From NCBI GenBank assembly GCA_965116115.1, contig OZ220486.1:4464001-4528000 (forward strand): a stretch of 64,000 nt of DNA. Direction: 5' to 3'. Below the pieces are notes generated by a model, which saw nothing but the letters and a program-made list of their open reading frames with translations, ran no database searches and had not been told where the DNA came from. Source of the stretch: JAPOXR01 sp965116115. Lineage in GTDB: Bacteria > Pseudomonadota > Alphaproteobacteria > Rhodobacterales > Rhodobacteraceae. This document shows, one piece after another, positions 9,354 to 18,633 of the stretch (within the stretch, counting starts at the first letter, position 1; every line of letters starts with the position of its first letter). Made by a program: the position numbers and the translations under genes.

Positions 9354-10679
9354 ATGAGACTCCTGCAGCATTGGACCGGTGGGCGATGCCTGGGAGATCT
9401 TGAGATGGATGATGACCGGGACCTTCGGGCAACATTTTTGCCGCCTGAGCGGCGGGATTCAGCGTCGCGGCACGGCGCGTTGAAGGGTTTGCGCAAGCAC
9501 AAGCCGGCTGAGAATCTGTTGCGCATGCTGTTGCCGCATGTCGGGTGCGGGCATTCGCTGCGGGAGACGGCGGTTCGGGCGAAGAAGGCGGGGCCGGGCG
9601 ATTTCCCGGCGGTGTCGCTGATGAAACGGCTGAAGAAGTCGGGAGACCGGCTTCAGGCGCTGTGCGCCGCGCTTTTCCGGGAACGGGGGCTTGCGCTTGC
9701 GGCAGACGGCGGGTTTCAGGTTCGGGCCTTTGATGCGACGACGGTGAAGGAGCCGGGCAAGACCGGTTCTTTATGGCGCATCCGCTACAGCGTGAGCCTT
9801 CCGTCTCTGATTTGCGATTTCTTCAGGATCACGGCGACGGCGGGTCCGGACACCGGCGAATCGTTCTTGCGGTTTCCGATCCGCGACGGCGACCGCATTC
9901 TTGCCGACCGCGGTTATTCGATCGGCAACGGCATCCGCCATGTGGTTTGCGAGGGTGGGGGATGCGTCACCGTGCGGGTGAACACCGGCCCGCTTGTTCT
10001 GAAGACGCCGGAAGGAGCGCCCTTCGACCTGCCCGCCGCGGTCGGGTCGCTGATGCGGGCAGGGTCGATCAGGTCATGGCAGGTCAAGGCCGCTGTCAAG
10101 GGCGATGCCGCCGTGCCGGGCCGCATCCGCGCGCTGCGCAAGACCCGGGAAGCGATCAGGATCGCCGAGGGCAAGCTGAAGAGGGACGCATCGCGAAAGG
10201 GCAATCAGGTTCAGCCTGACACTGTGATCTTCGCGCGCTGCGTCATCCTCTTCACGACCTTCCCCGAACCCGACTTTTCGGCCCGTGACGTCCTGGAGCG
10301 GTATCGGGTCAGATGGCAGGTCGAACCGGTCTTCAAGCGGTTCAAGTCGCTGGCGCAGTCGGGCCGCCTTCCCAAATACGATGACGAAAGCGCCAGGGCG
10401 TGGCTCTATGGAAAAATTCTTGTCGCCCTGCCGACCGAAAAGCTGATCCATCACGCAAGCGCTGTTTTCCCCTGGGGTACGACTTGGAAGCGCAAGCGCA
10501 GCGTCTGGTGCGACTTCAAATTCGCCTGCAGTCAGATCATGAGAGTGATCGAACCCGCCCTGCCGCTGGCGCGGATGATCGCCGAATGGAACGATATCTC
10601 CGGATCACTGGCGGAACCCCTGCGCCAACGCCAGTGCCAGATCTCCGGCCTTTTCAATAACGGAAACCAAACAAGTTAA
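9354..10679 (+). CDS. IS4-family DDE transposase
   Basis: A 441-residue transposase with the DDE triad of the IS4 superfamily: AFDATTVKEPG (first Asp), DRILADRGYS (second Asp) and YRVRWQVEPVFKRFKSL (the Y...E signature with Arg/Lys). The frame is intact from terminal repeat to terminal repeat. The ATG at 9354 is just inside the left repeat; a second ATG at about 9405 (MDDDRDLR) is a possible alternative. It catalyses cut-and-paste movement of its own element and appears functional. Confidence 0.88.
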   Translation: MRLLQHWTGGRCLGDLEMDDDRDLRATFLPPERRDSASRHGALKGLRKHKPAENLLRMLLPHVGCGHSLRETAVRAKKAGPGDFPAVSLMKRLKKSGDRLQALCAALFRERGLALAADGGFQVRAFDATTVKEPGKTGSLWRIRYSVSLPSLICDFFRITATAGPDTGESFLRFPIRDGDRILADRGYSIGNGIRHVVCEGGGCVTVRVNTGPLVLKTPEGAPFDLPAAVGSLMRAGSIRSWQVKAAVKGDAAVPGRIRALRKTREAIRIAEGKLKRDASRKGNQVQPDTVIFARCVILFTTFPEPDFSARDVLERYRVRWQVEPVFKRFKSLAQSGRLPKYDDESARAWLYGKILVALPTEKLIHHASAVFPWGTTWKRKRSVWCDFKFACSQIMRVIEPALPLARMIAEWNDISGSLAEPLRQRQCQISGLFNNGNQTS

Positions 10680-10689
10680 CGCTTATGGG
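10666..10689 (-). repeat. Right terminal inverted repeat of the IS4-type element
   Basis: Exact reverse complement of 9328-9351; it overlaps the last codons of the transposase gene. Confidence 0.85.
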
Positions 10690-10740
10690 ACGGCGGCCCG
10701 CCGGGGTTCTCCATATACCGCTTCACATCCCCGCCGCCGT
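10690..10740 (-). pseudogene. ISAs1-family transposase remnant, proximal scrap
   Basis: The reverse strand reads a short KRYMENPGG segment that corresponds to ERHMENHDD in the other ISAs1 copy (near 14425). It begins with the 7-bp duplication at 10690-10696, so this is the other half of the target hit by the IS4-type element. Most of the N-terminal half of the gene is absent. Confidence 0.55.
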
Positions 10741-11265
10741 CCGGCCTTACGCGTTATTTTCATCTGGCCATGCGACGGTCAGTCAAACGCCTAGCCCGCG
10801 GCCTTGCGTTCACGGCTGCGCGGGCGCCCGGCCTATCAATATCTCATACTTCACTTTTACTTGATTGCGTGTCCCGAACCGAAACATGTGAATCCGCCTT
10901 CCATATCTTGAAGTTCGGTTGAAATTCACTCTCTGTGCCACGATTCACGTTTGATTGAAACATCGTGCCAGCCGAAGGCGCGCTTGCCGCGAAATGCGAT
11001 CCGCAGCGCCTGAGATTTCCATGTTCATGAAAACAAAGGGTTTCCTCACCCGGGGATAAATCCCGGCTGGCCGGAGATCCAGTCACGGTAACACCAAGAT
11101 ATCAAGTGTGATAAGTTGATAGGTGCCCGTCGCCGCGGCAGGGAGGCGTAACGCTTCGCTTGGCATGGACGGGGATATATTCAATTTGTTCAGCACACCG
11201 AATGCGATGCTTCATTCGGACTTATGCCATATATGTGCGGTCACATCCCGGGTGCAGGGCCGTCG
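10741..11265. other. Stretch without a supported gene
   Basis: About 525 bases. The segment near 10827-10870 (CCTATCAATATCTCATACTT then CTTGATTGCGTG) resembles one near 36048-36095, which suggests a shared mobile-element end. I see no convincing frame, RNA gene or palindrome in the rest. Confidence 0.4.
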
Positions 11266-11610
11266 TCATCCCAAGGTTCCGCCGACGGGGTCGGCGCGAT
11301 GTCGTTCTCCGGCGGCGATTGCTCCGGCTGCGGCGATAAAACCGTCCAGGCCGGAACGCTTCTCTTCGGATTTCCCCGCCAGACATTCGGACTCCGCTAC
11401 CGCGGCGTCCTCCCTCACCGCCGGCCAGCGGTCCTGAACCCGGCCGACCGGAAACAACGCGTCATAGAAGAGGCCCAGAGGCCGCAGTTCTCCGGGATCG
11501 TCCTTATCCGGGTTCCAGACCGGAAAGTCGCGGATGCGCCGCGCCGGACATTCCGCGCCGGGAACGAAACTGGCCGCGGCCACGACAAACAGCCTGCCGG
11601 CCCGCTTCAT
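11266..11610 (-). CDS. Hypothetical small protein after the AAA ATPase
   Basis: A 114-residue frame starting 25 bases after the ATPase stop, same strand. Residues 1-22 resemble a signal peptide or a short hydrophobic helix (MKRAGRLFVVAAASFVPGAE). The remainder is charged, with DFPVWNPDKDDPGELRPLG, and has no recognised motif. Location suggests co-transcription with the ATPase. It could be a chance frame in GC-rich DNA. Confidence 0.35.
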   Translation of the reverse strand: MKRAGRLFVVAAASFVPGAECPARRIRDFPVWNPDKDDPGELRPLGLFYDALFPVGRVQDRWPAVREDAAVAESECLAGKSEEKRSGLDGFIAAAGAIAAGERHRADPVGGTLG

Positions 11611-11635
11611 CCCCGGCCGGGTTATCAGACGCCCC

Positions 11636-13081
11636 TCACGGACCAGCCGGGCCGCGGTCCTTCCGCGCCGCCGGCGCCTCGGCGGCAGGATTGATGCCGA
11701 GACGCTTCAGAACCTGTTCGGCCAGCAGCGGGGCGGCGAGTCTGAACTTTCCGTCTTCTTTCGCGATAAACAGGCCCTGCTGACAAAGCACGCTCAGGTA
11801 ATCCGCCGCAAGACCGTCGGCCCCCGCCGCCGCCAGCGCCCGGGTCAGGGCCTCGGGCGTCGCCGCCCCCTCCGCCTTGAGCAGCCGCGCCGCCGCCGCC
11901 AGCGACGGACTGACAGCGGCCTCAGGGATGCAGGACAGCACCGCCGCTTCGACGACATGCCCGGCGAGGCTCGGAATGCCGTATTCCCATTCCCCGGGTT
12001 CCGCCTCCCAGATGAATCCAGTATGCAGCAGCGAACGGCGCGCCGCGGTCCTGTCGCCGTCGCCCCGGGCGGCGATCCTGTCCGCTGTCCAATTGAAATT
12101 AAGCGCGGTCGGGTGCCGGCCCTTTCCGATTTCCAGCGCCGTCTCGGCAGCCGGGATCAGCGCGCCGGCGCGGAACATCTCGTCCGCCCGCCCGCTGTAG
12201 AGCTCCTGCCGCACCCTGTCAGCCGCCGCGGCGGCGGCCTCGACCTGCGGCATGCCGATGCGGGCGGCGCCGGATCCGGCGACCGTGTTCCAGAGCGCCT
12301 CTCCCCACAGCTGGATGAAGTAAGGGTAGCCCTGCGCTTCGTCGAGGACGGCAGACAGGGCCCGATCCTCGAAACATGCCCGCTCCCCGAAGGGTTCGGT
12401 CAGCGCCCGGGCGGCATCCTCCCGGGCCAGCCGGCCGATCCGCCGGATATTGATCCGTTCCATGAAGCTCGAACCCGAACTGCGGAGAACCATCGACAGA
12501 TCCGGCGTGCCGGCGACTACCAGCAACATCGGGCGTCTCCGCGCCGCGGCTTGGAAGGCATCGAACCAAGGCCGGGCTGTTTCGGACGGCAAACCGTGGG
12601 CTTCGTCGATCAGAACAAGCAACCGACGGCGGCGGCGGGCGAGAGCATCCAGATGCCGGGCAACGGTCGCCGCCGCCCTGTCCGCCGGACCGCCGCCGAT
12701 CCCTGCGGAGCCGGACAACCCGGGAATCCCGTCGATGCCGGCTCCTATGCGCAGGTCGCCTTTGCCGAAGCCGAACACGCCCCCTTTCAGAAACCTCAGC
12801 ACACCGACAAGCGTATCAATGCCGGCGAAAGCCTCTATGGACAAAAAAACGGATTCAATCCTCTTTTTCTCAGCCTCTTTCTCAAGCCAAGCGAGCATGG
12901 CCGTCTTGCCGCAGCCGCGCGGACCCATGAGCTGAAGCGTGGTCGGATTTAGACTCCCGGCGGCCAGATCCGCGAGCCGTCCGTGGAACTCGCTCTTCAG
13001 CGCCTCGCGTCCGGCCAGCACCGGCGGAATGACGCCGTAACCGGGGCGGAAAGGATTCCGGTCCATACCGCGCGCCGCCAT
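11636..13081 (-). CDS. AAA ATPase of the Orc1/Cdc6-like (AAA_16) type
   Basis: A 481-residue P-loop ATPase: Walker A GPRGCGKT at residues 53-60, Walker B LLVLIDEAHGL at about 154-164, and a sensor-like LVVAGTPDLS afterwards. The N-terminus (NPFRPGYGVIPPVLAGREA) is typical of bacterial Orc/Cdc6-like and TniB/ExeA-like ATPases that start with a GRE...L segment. The C-terminal ~200 residues probably hold a winged-helix domain (FNWTADRIAARGDGDRTAARRSLLHTG region). The ATG at 13081 follows GGAGAAG. Such stand-alone ATPases are common on mobile elements and in defence islands; no partner nuclease or transposase is adjacent here. Confidence 0.7.
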   Translation of the reverse strand: MAARGMDRNPFRPGYGVIPPVLAGREALKSEFHGRLADLAAGSLNPTTLQLMGPRGCGKTAMLAWLEKEAEKKRIESVFLSIEAFAGIDTLVGVLRFLKGGVFGFGKGDLRIGAGIDGIPGLSGSAGIGGGPADRAAATVARHLDALARRRRRLLVLIDEAHGLPSETARPWFDAFQAAARRRPMLLVVAGTPDLSMVLRSSGSSFMERINIRRIGRLAREDAARALTEPFGERACFEDRALSAVLDEAQGYPYFIQLWGEALWNTVAGSGAARIGMPQVEAAAAAADRVRQELYSGRADEMFRAGALIPAAETALEIGKGRHPTALNFNWTADRIAARGDGDRTAARRSLLHTGFIWEAEPGEWEYGIPSLAGHVVEAAVLSCIPEAAVSPSLAAAARLLKAEGAATPEALTRALAAAGADGLAADYLSVLCQQGLFIAKEDGKFRLAAPLLAEQVLKRLGINPAAEAPAARKDRGPAGP

Positions 13082-13824
13082 CTTCTTCTCCTGCTGAAAA
13101 CCGGAACCACGGCGATGCCGGCTTTAATACCGATCGCTTATGTCATGTGAGACAATGCCGGATTTTCACGGTGTCAGCCCTTGTGAAAAGCTTCCAGTTT
13201 TTGAGAGTATCGTCCCCATATGAAAAATCCAAATGATTTTTCAACCCGTCCATGCGATTCTGAAGCGCACAGCCAGACGGCTGGCAGCGAAACATTACGG
13301 GATTGACGGCAAGGGTGTGTTTAGAGCAGGAACCGGCAGCGGATCGTGTTATGCCGGCAGTGTATCCGGCAGCTGCGGAAATGACGGCGCACTGCCGAAG
13401 GCGAACATATCAAACCGCATTCACCCTTAATCTATCATTCCAATGATGGCAGACTGTCAGCAGCCTCTCAGATCCGCCGGCTCCGTTGGAAGTGCGTTAA
13501 GAACCGGCTGTCCCTGCTTGCGGGCCGTCTCGATCAGCATCCGCAGCACCGGCAGCAGCCGTATGCCTTTTGATGCGGTTTCAGCATCCGCATACCTCTC
13601 CCGGCCTGATCATTCGTCGCCGGCACCGCCGGATTCCGCGTGAACATCTGGATGCCCCGTGATGATCCCGCAGCCGCAAGGCGAGGTTCAGCACTTGCGG
13701 TTTCCGTAGGGCTTTCGCTTTTGAATTTTTCTGCTTTCCAATCAGCGCATTTTGTTTCATCAATGCCTTAACGATGCAAACAGAGGCACGAACACAGCTG
13801 ATTCATCTCATATTTTCAACGGCA
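13082..13824. other. Stretch without a supported gene, contains a dispersed repeat
   Basis: About 740 bases between the ATPase start and the ISAs1 remnant. No frame with a recognisable product. Positions 13703-13762 (reverse strand) repeat a segment found at 33156-33215. Confidence 0.4.
13703..13762 (-). repeat. Dispersed ~55-bp repeat, copy 1
   Basis: The reverse strand reads TTGATGAAACAAAATGCGCT and continues with only a few changes relative to 33156-33215 on the forward strand. Both could encode a short MKQNAL.GKQKNSKAK peptide. Sequence identity stops abruptly at both sides, so this is likely the end of a mobile element. Confidence 0.55.
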
Positions 13825-14930
13825 TAACCGATCCCCCGCGCAGCAACGCTGTCGGCACGACCTTTACGAAATGCTCATGACCGCTCTTCTGACCATCATG
13901 TCGGGAGGATAAACATGCGCCGATACAGTCGAATACGGCAAAATCAAGAGGAAATTCCTGCTTGAGTTCATGGAACTGAAACACGGCGCGCCGAGCTGCG
14001 GCGCCTTTTCCGACCTGTTCAACAGCACTAATCCTCTTGTTGTTGAGCTCGGCATCGTTCTTGCGCGTCTTTCCCGCAGCTTGTCGGAGGTTCCGGCGGC
14101 GGAATACGGGGACGGCGTCATCGCCGTCGACGGCAAGACCCTGCGCCGGTCATTCGCCGGCGCTTCGAAGCGGCAGCCTCTGCATCCCGCGCGCGCTTTC
14201 GCCTCTGAGACGCGGCGGGCTTTCGCACATACCGCGGTCGACCGGAAATCGAATGAGATCACGGCAATCCCTGCGCTTCTGAAGCTTCTCGACATCCGGG
14301 GGCGGACGGCAGCGGCGGACGCGATGCACGCGCAGCGGGCGATATCGGAGGCCGTGAAGGACGGCGGGGGCGGGTATATCCTCGCCTTGAAGGGCAATCC
14401 GCGCAAGGAAGTGGAACGGCATATGGAGAACCATGATGATATTGAAAACATTCAGTTTTCCGAGACGCATAAGGAGAAGGGGCACGGCTGGATCGAACCC
14501 CGGCGGGCGCCGTCCGCTGTGATGCCGGCTGGCTGGAAAAACACTGACAGCCGGGGCTCGCCGCTGTCGGATCCGTATCTTCGACCCGGGAAACCGGGGG
14601 AAAACGCAGTGCCGAAACCCGGTATTTCATCATGAGCGGGAAGCGGGATCCGGAGCGTTTTCTCAAGGGCGTGCGAGAGCGCTGGTCGGCAGCGAACAGT
14701 CTGCATTGGGTACTCGATGTCACGATGAATGAAGGTCATCTGCGAAACCGGACAGGACCCGGGCCCGAAAACCTGGCCGTGATGCGGCGGCTGGCTCTCA
14801 ACTTGGCGCGGGTCACGTAGGACAAACAGACTGAGTCAATGCGCGGCAAACTCAAGAAGGCCGGATGGGATCACCGCTGCGCCCTGAAACTCATCAGCTC
14901 CGCCGGACTGCTGCCGGAAAACAGGAAATC
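13825..14930 (+). pseudogene. ISAs1-family transposase, decayed copy
   Basis: The forward strand carries nearly all of an ISAs1 (H-repeat type) transposase in pieces. The N-terminal part has an in-frame TAA after ALLTIMSGG, then an open segment (13970-14635) with EYGDGVIAVDGKTLRRSF, RGRTAAADAMHAQRAI (catalytic Asp region) and HMENHDDIE. After a frame change near 14500 the C-terminal block ANSLHWVLDVTMNEGH and LALNLARV appears in another frame, with a TAG at 14818 before the final KKAGWDHR segment. At least three lesions make it inactive. Confidence 0.75.
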
Positions 14931-15015
14931 CCAAAAGCTACAGCCCTGCGCCGGATGGCTGCTCAATGAGTTTGAAGAGCGGAGAGCCGAGTCTCCGGCC
15001 GGGCAGTTTGAGCCG

Positions 15016-15216
15016 TTATTCGTTGTCCCGGGGACAGCTGTCCCAGATGTCATAGACGGCGCATGCAAGCACGGCTAATGAAATCAGCCAAAACGGAAGC
15101 CCGCCCCAGAAACCGGCGAATCCAGACGAAATTCCCTGCGCGAGACCCAGCGTGAAAGCCGCCATGAGCAGCAGCGAGGAGAACGCCAGTATCAGGTTGG
15201 TGGTTCGGCTGAGCAT
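15016..15216 (-). CDS. Small two-helix membrane protein
   Basis: Sixty-six residues, almost entirely two transmembrane helices (residues about 7-27 and 36-56) with a short acidic tail. An AGGGAAAG stretch lies before the ATG. It starts 27 bases after the amidase on the same strand, so it is the likely last gene of the TRAP-amidase operon. Function unknown. Confidence 0.5.
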   Translation of the reverse strand: MLSRTTNLILAFSSLLLMAAFTLGLAQGISSGFAGFWGGLPFWLISLAVLACAVYDIWDSCPRDNE

Positions 15217-15243
15217 TTTTGTTCTTTCCCTGTTCGCGGAGAG

Positions 15244-16593
15244 CTATGCGGCAAGCGTCTTCAGAATCCAGTTCGCCGAGCGCAGAAGCCTGTCGTCTTC
15301 TTCAGGGCCGCCGACAAGCTGCACACCGGCCGGCAGTCCCGCGGCACTGTTCAGGACTGGCATCGTGATACACGGTAAGCCGCACAATGTCCAGACCGTG
15401 CTGCAGACGGGATCGCCGGTGCCGCAGTCAATCGGCGGCGCCTCGCCGAGCGAAGCGGGCGTGATGACAGCATCGAAATCTCTGAAAAATTTCGCAAAAT
15501 AGTTTTCTGCGGCCGCCATTTCCCGCAATGCGACCGCATATGCCCCGCGGTCGATCCTGAGCCCGTTCTCGATCGTGTCAAGAATCTGGGGACTCAGGTG
15601 TCCGCCGCGGTCTGCGGCCAGACGTTTCAGGCTGCGGGCGATCTCGTAATCCTGAATGGTCCTGTGCGTTTCCAGCAGACCCTCAAACCCGCCCGGAGCC
15701 GGCAGCCGCTCCACTCGCGGCGCAAGCAGAGCGGTGACATCTTCAAGTCCCTGCCGCACATCGTCCGCCACTCTTTCGTTGTAAGGCGCGTCAATCCAAG
15801 CCAGAGACGGCTCGATCGGCGGCTCGCTGCGGCAGCCTTCGAACATGCGCGGCCGGGGCCGGGAGTAGGTGCCGGAATCGGAGGAGTCGCGGGCCGCGAC
15901 CGCATCGGCAAGCGCCGCCGCGTCTTCCAAGGTCCGGGCAAACACGCCGATCTGATCAAGCGACCGGCTGGTGCGGAGCACTCCCGCCCGGGAAATCGAG
16001 CCGCGCGACGGTTTGAATCCGAAAACTCCGCAATAGGATGCCGGGCGGATGACCGATCCGTTGGTTTGAGAGCCGATTCCCAGCGGCGCCTGAAATGCGG
16101 CGACCGACGCCGCGGAACCGCTTGACGAACCTCCCGGGGTGCGCCCCGGATCATGCGGATTGACCGTTCCGCCCGGACACATGAAGGCAAGTTCGGTCGT
16201 AACGGTCTTGCCGAGGATGACCGCGCCGGCATCGCGGAGTCTGTCGATCACGAACGCGTCTTTGCGGGGAACGCGCCCGGCGCAGGCAGCCGTGCCCCAT
16301 TCAGTGGGGACACCCTTGGTGTCGATGATGTCCTTGATCCCGACAGGCACGCCGTGCAGTGCGCCGACAGGACGACCGAACCATCGGATCCGGTCCATTT
16401 CTCTCGCTTGGCGCAGCGCTGCGTCGGCGTCGAACCATGCCCAGGCGCCGAGATCTCCGTCGGTGGCTTGAATGCGGTCCGCGCATGCCTGCACAAGCGT
16501 TTCCGATTTCAGACTGCCCGCGCGTATCAGCTCTGCCGCCTGCATGGCCGACATTGCCGTGAATTCGCATGGATTGACGGATCGGGATGTCAT
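15244..16593 (-). CDS. Amidase-signature family hydrolase
   Basis: An amidase of the Ser-cisSer-Lys type, about 450 residues. Counting from the longest frame (TTG at 16602), the general-base Lys is in GVPVGIKDI at residue 90, the glycine/serine-rich loop TPGGSSSGSAA at 156-165, and the nucleophile Ser in TNGSVIRPASYCG at about 183. These enzymes hydrolyse an amide or carbamoyl bond. The gene follows the TRAP large permease within a few bases, so the TRAP system likely imports an amide that this enzyme opens in the cytoplasm. GatA is excluded by context: no gatB or gatC. The ATG at 16593 is as plausible as the TTG at 16602; neither has a clear ribosome site. Confidence 0.85.
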   Translation of the reverse strand: MTSRSVNPCEFTAMSAMQAAELIRAGSLKSETLVQACADRIQATDGDLGAWAWFDADAALRQAREMDRIRWFGRPVGALHGVPVGIKDIIDTKGVPTEWGTAACAGRVPRKDAFVIDRLRDAGAVILGKTVTTELAFMCPGGTVNPHDPGRTPGGSSSGSAASVAAFQAPLGIGSQTNGSVIRPASYCGVFGFKPSRGSISRAGVLRTSRSLDQIGVFARTLEDAAALADAVAARDSSDSGTYSRPRPRMFEGCRSEPPIEPSLAWIDAPYNERVADDVRQGLEDVTALLAPRVERLPAPGGFEGLLETHRTIQDYEIARSLKRLAADRGGHLSPQILDTIENGLRIDRGAYAVALREMAAAENYFAKFFRDFDAVITPASLGEAPPIDCGTGDPVCSTVWTLCGLPCITMPVLNSAAGLPAGVQLVGGPEEDDRLLRSANWILKTLAA

Positions 16594-16604
16594 GCGGGAC
16601 AAAC

Positions 16605-17969
16605 TTAAGGAATGTACTCGCCGAAGAGATAGTCAGGGAACCAAAGCGCCAGTTCCGGGAACTGGTACATGAGGAACATCGCGAAAATGACGATGGCAAG
16701 ATAAGGCAGTATGCCTTTGAAAATGTCGGCCAACTCAATCCGCGACCGGAGCACCCCCTTGAGATAATAGGCGGACATGGCCATCGGCGGAGTCAGGAAA
16801 GACGTCTGCAGATTAAGAGCCACGAGCATCGCGAAGAAATACGGATTGACGCCGAACGTATCCAGCATCGGAAGAAAAATCGGCACGAATATGATCAGAA
16901 TTTCCGTCCATTCAAGCGGCCACCCAAGCAGAAAAATGATCAACTGAACCAGCACGAGAAACTGCCACGGCTCGAGACTGAGACCGAAGATCCAGTGCTC
17001 GATGACATCGTGGCCGCCGAGATATGAAAACACGGACGCGAAAGTCCACGATCCGACAAACAGCCAGCAGACCATCGCCGTCGCTTTCGCGGTCAGGAAC
17101 ACGCTTTCTTTCAGGCGCCGCCAAGTCAGGGACCGGTATATCACGGCAAGCGTCAGGCCGCCCAAAGCACCCATCGCCGCCGCCTCCGCGGGTGTGGCGA
17201 GTCCGCCGAGGATCGAACCGAGAACCAGCATGATCAACACCGTCAGCGGAACGAACGAAACCAGAAGATTCCAGTAGACTTCACGCCGCGGCGGAATTTC
17301 ATCATGTTTCGGCTTCGGCGCGATTTCAGGATTCAGAAATGCGCGGGCTGCCACATAGAGAATGTAGAGACCCGCGAGGAGCAGACCGGGGAACACCGCC
17401 GCCGCGTAGAGCCGCAGCGGAGACAGTTCCGCGATCGCCGCGTAAACGATGAGCATGATCGACGGCGGAATCAGGATGCCCAGCGTTCCGCCGGCGCAGA
17501 TCACTCCTGATGCGAACTGTCGGTTGTAGGATGCGTTCGCCATGGCAGGGAATGCCAAGAGACCCATCAGGGTGACCACAGCGCCGACAATACCGGATGC
17601 GGTTGAAAACACGGTGCAGGTGATCAGCGCCGCGATGGCCATGGATCCCGGCAAATTATGGGCGGCCTGCTGCAGCGAATAGAACAGCCGGTCGATGATG
17701 CTTGCCCGTTCGACGACGTAACCCATGAACAGAAACAGCGGAATCGCGACCAGCGTGTCATTCTCCATTACCGAGTAGGTATTCTGGTTAAGGAGGTAGA
17801 ATATGTTGTTGTTTATCAGGTCGGAAAAGCTGTCGATGCCGCCTTGGTAGTAGGCGAAATAACCGAATGCGACGCCCATGGCGATCAGTGTGAAGGCGAT
17901 GGGAAAGCCCAAAAGCACCATCACGATGAACAGGCAGAGCATCAGGATCGCGACTTCTGGATTGGTCAT
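16605..17969 (-). CDS. dctM: TRAP transporter large permease, DctM type
   Basis: About 454 residues with at least eleven hydrophobic segments, starting with EVAILMLCLFIVMVLLGFPI. The block ASGVICAGGTLGILIPPSIM is a hallmark of the DctM subunit, as is the later FLTPPMAMSAYYLKGV. The frame is open to 18065, but the extra residues overlap dctQ and are not family-like, so the ATG at 17969 is preferred, 46 bases after dctQ ends. It works with DctQ and DctP to import a substrate, driven by sodium or proton gradients. Confidence 0.9.
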   Translation of the reverse strand: MTNPEVAILMLCLFIVMVLLGFPIAFTLIAMGVAFGYFAYYQGGIDSFSDLINNNIFYLLNQNTYSVMENDTLVAIPLFLFMGYVVERASIIDRLFYSLQQAAHNLPGSMAIAALITCTVFSTASGIVGAVVTLMGLLAFPAMANASYNRQFASGVICAGGTLGILIPPSIMLIVYAAIAELSPLRLYAAAVFPGLLLAGLYILYVAARAFLNPEIAPKPKHDEIPPRREVYWNLLVSFVPLTVLIMLVLGSILGGLATPAEAAAMGALGGLTLAVIYRSLTWRRLKESVFLTAKATAMVCWLFVGSWTFASVFSYLGGHDVIEHWIFGLSLEPWQFLVLVQLIIFLLGWPLEWTEILIIFVPIFLPMLDTFGVNPYFFAMLVALNLQTSFLTPPMAMSAYYLKGVLRSRIELADIFKGILPYLAIVIFAMFLMYQFPELALWFPDYLFGEYIP

Positions 17970-18015
17970 TTCAAATTTCCGAAAAATGGATTCCGCAGGC
18001 CAGACTTCATTCCGG

Positions 18016-18582
18016 TCAATTGGCTTCCTGCCGGGCCGTGAGAACGTCTTCTGTCTCGCGGACATCTTCCAGACGCTCCATCCAGACGCCGTTACGCATG
18101 GCGTGCCAGCAGCGCAGCATTTCCGCGGCTCCCTGGATAATCAAGAGGGCTCCAGCGACGGGAATCAGGGATTTGAAAAAATAGATCTGGATGCGTGCCG
18201 GACTGTTCCAGCTCACTTCCTGATAGCGCCAGCTGTCCTTGGCGATTTCGTAACCGAACCAAAAGAGAGCCAGCATTCCCGGAAAGAAAAACAGAATATA
18301 CAGAACAAAATCGATGCGCGCCTGCCAGCGGACCGGGAAAAGGCGGTACAGAACATCCCCGCGCACATGCGCATCCTGCGCCAGAGCGTACGGGCCGGCC
18401 ATCAGGAAAAGCGCCCCGTACATTTGAACCATCATGTCAAACGCCCAGACAGTCGGAGCGTTGAAAACATACCTTACAACAACCTCATATGAGACTGACA
18501 AGGTCAAAATCAGAATGCACCAGCCGAACGCGCGGCCAATCCATACGCTCAGACCTTCGATTGTCTGGACGATACGCTGCAT
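18016..18582 (-). CDS. dctQ: TRAP transporter small permease, DctQ type
   Basis: A 188-residue membrane protein with four hydrophobic segments. It has the typical DctQ order: an N-terminal helix with FGWCILILTLSVSYEVVVRY, then WAFDMMVQMYGALFLMAGPYAL and AHVRGDVLY before the second half. The VRGDV motif is common to this subunit. It lies between the binding protein and the large permease, the standard order. Confidence 0.9.
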   Translation of the reverse strand: MQRIVQTIEGLSVWIGRAFGWCILILTLSVSYEVVVRYVFNAPTVWAFDMMVQMYGALFLMAGPYALAQDAHVRGDVLYRLFPVRWQARIDFVLYILFFFPGMLALFWFGYEIAKDSWRYQEVSWNSPARIQIYFFKSLIPVAGALLIIQGAAEMLRCWHAMRNGVWMERLEDVRETEDVLTARQEAN

Positions 18583-18633
18583 TTGTTGAGACCTATCATC
18601 CGGGAGCCGTCAACGGCTCCCGGATTCTATGGA

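Larger units (their letters stand above)
9328..10689 (+). mobile_element. IS4-family insertion sequence, complete, 1362 bp
   Basis: The element is bounded by a perfect 24-bp terminal inverted repeat (9328-9351 and 10666-10689, beginning CCCATAAGCGTTAACTTG) and flanked by the 7-bp duplication ACGGCGG. It encodes one intact transposase. It landed inside an older ISAs1 remnant on the opposite strand: joining the two flanks rebuilds the ISAs1 sequence seen at about 14500. The intact ends, intact gene and clean duplication suggest recent transposition. Confidence 0.85.
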
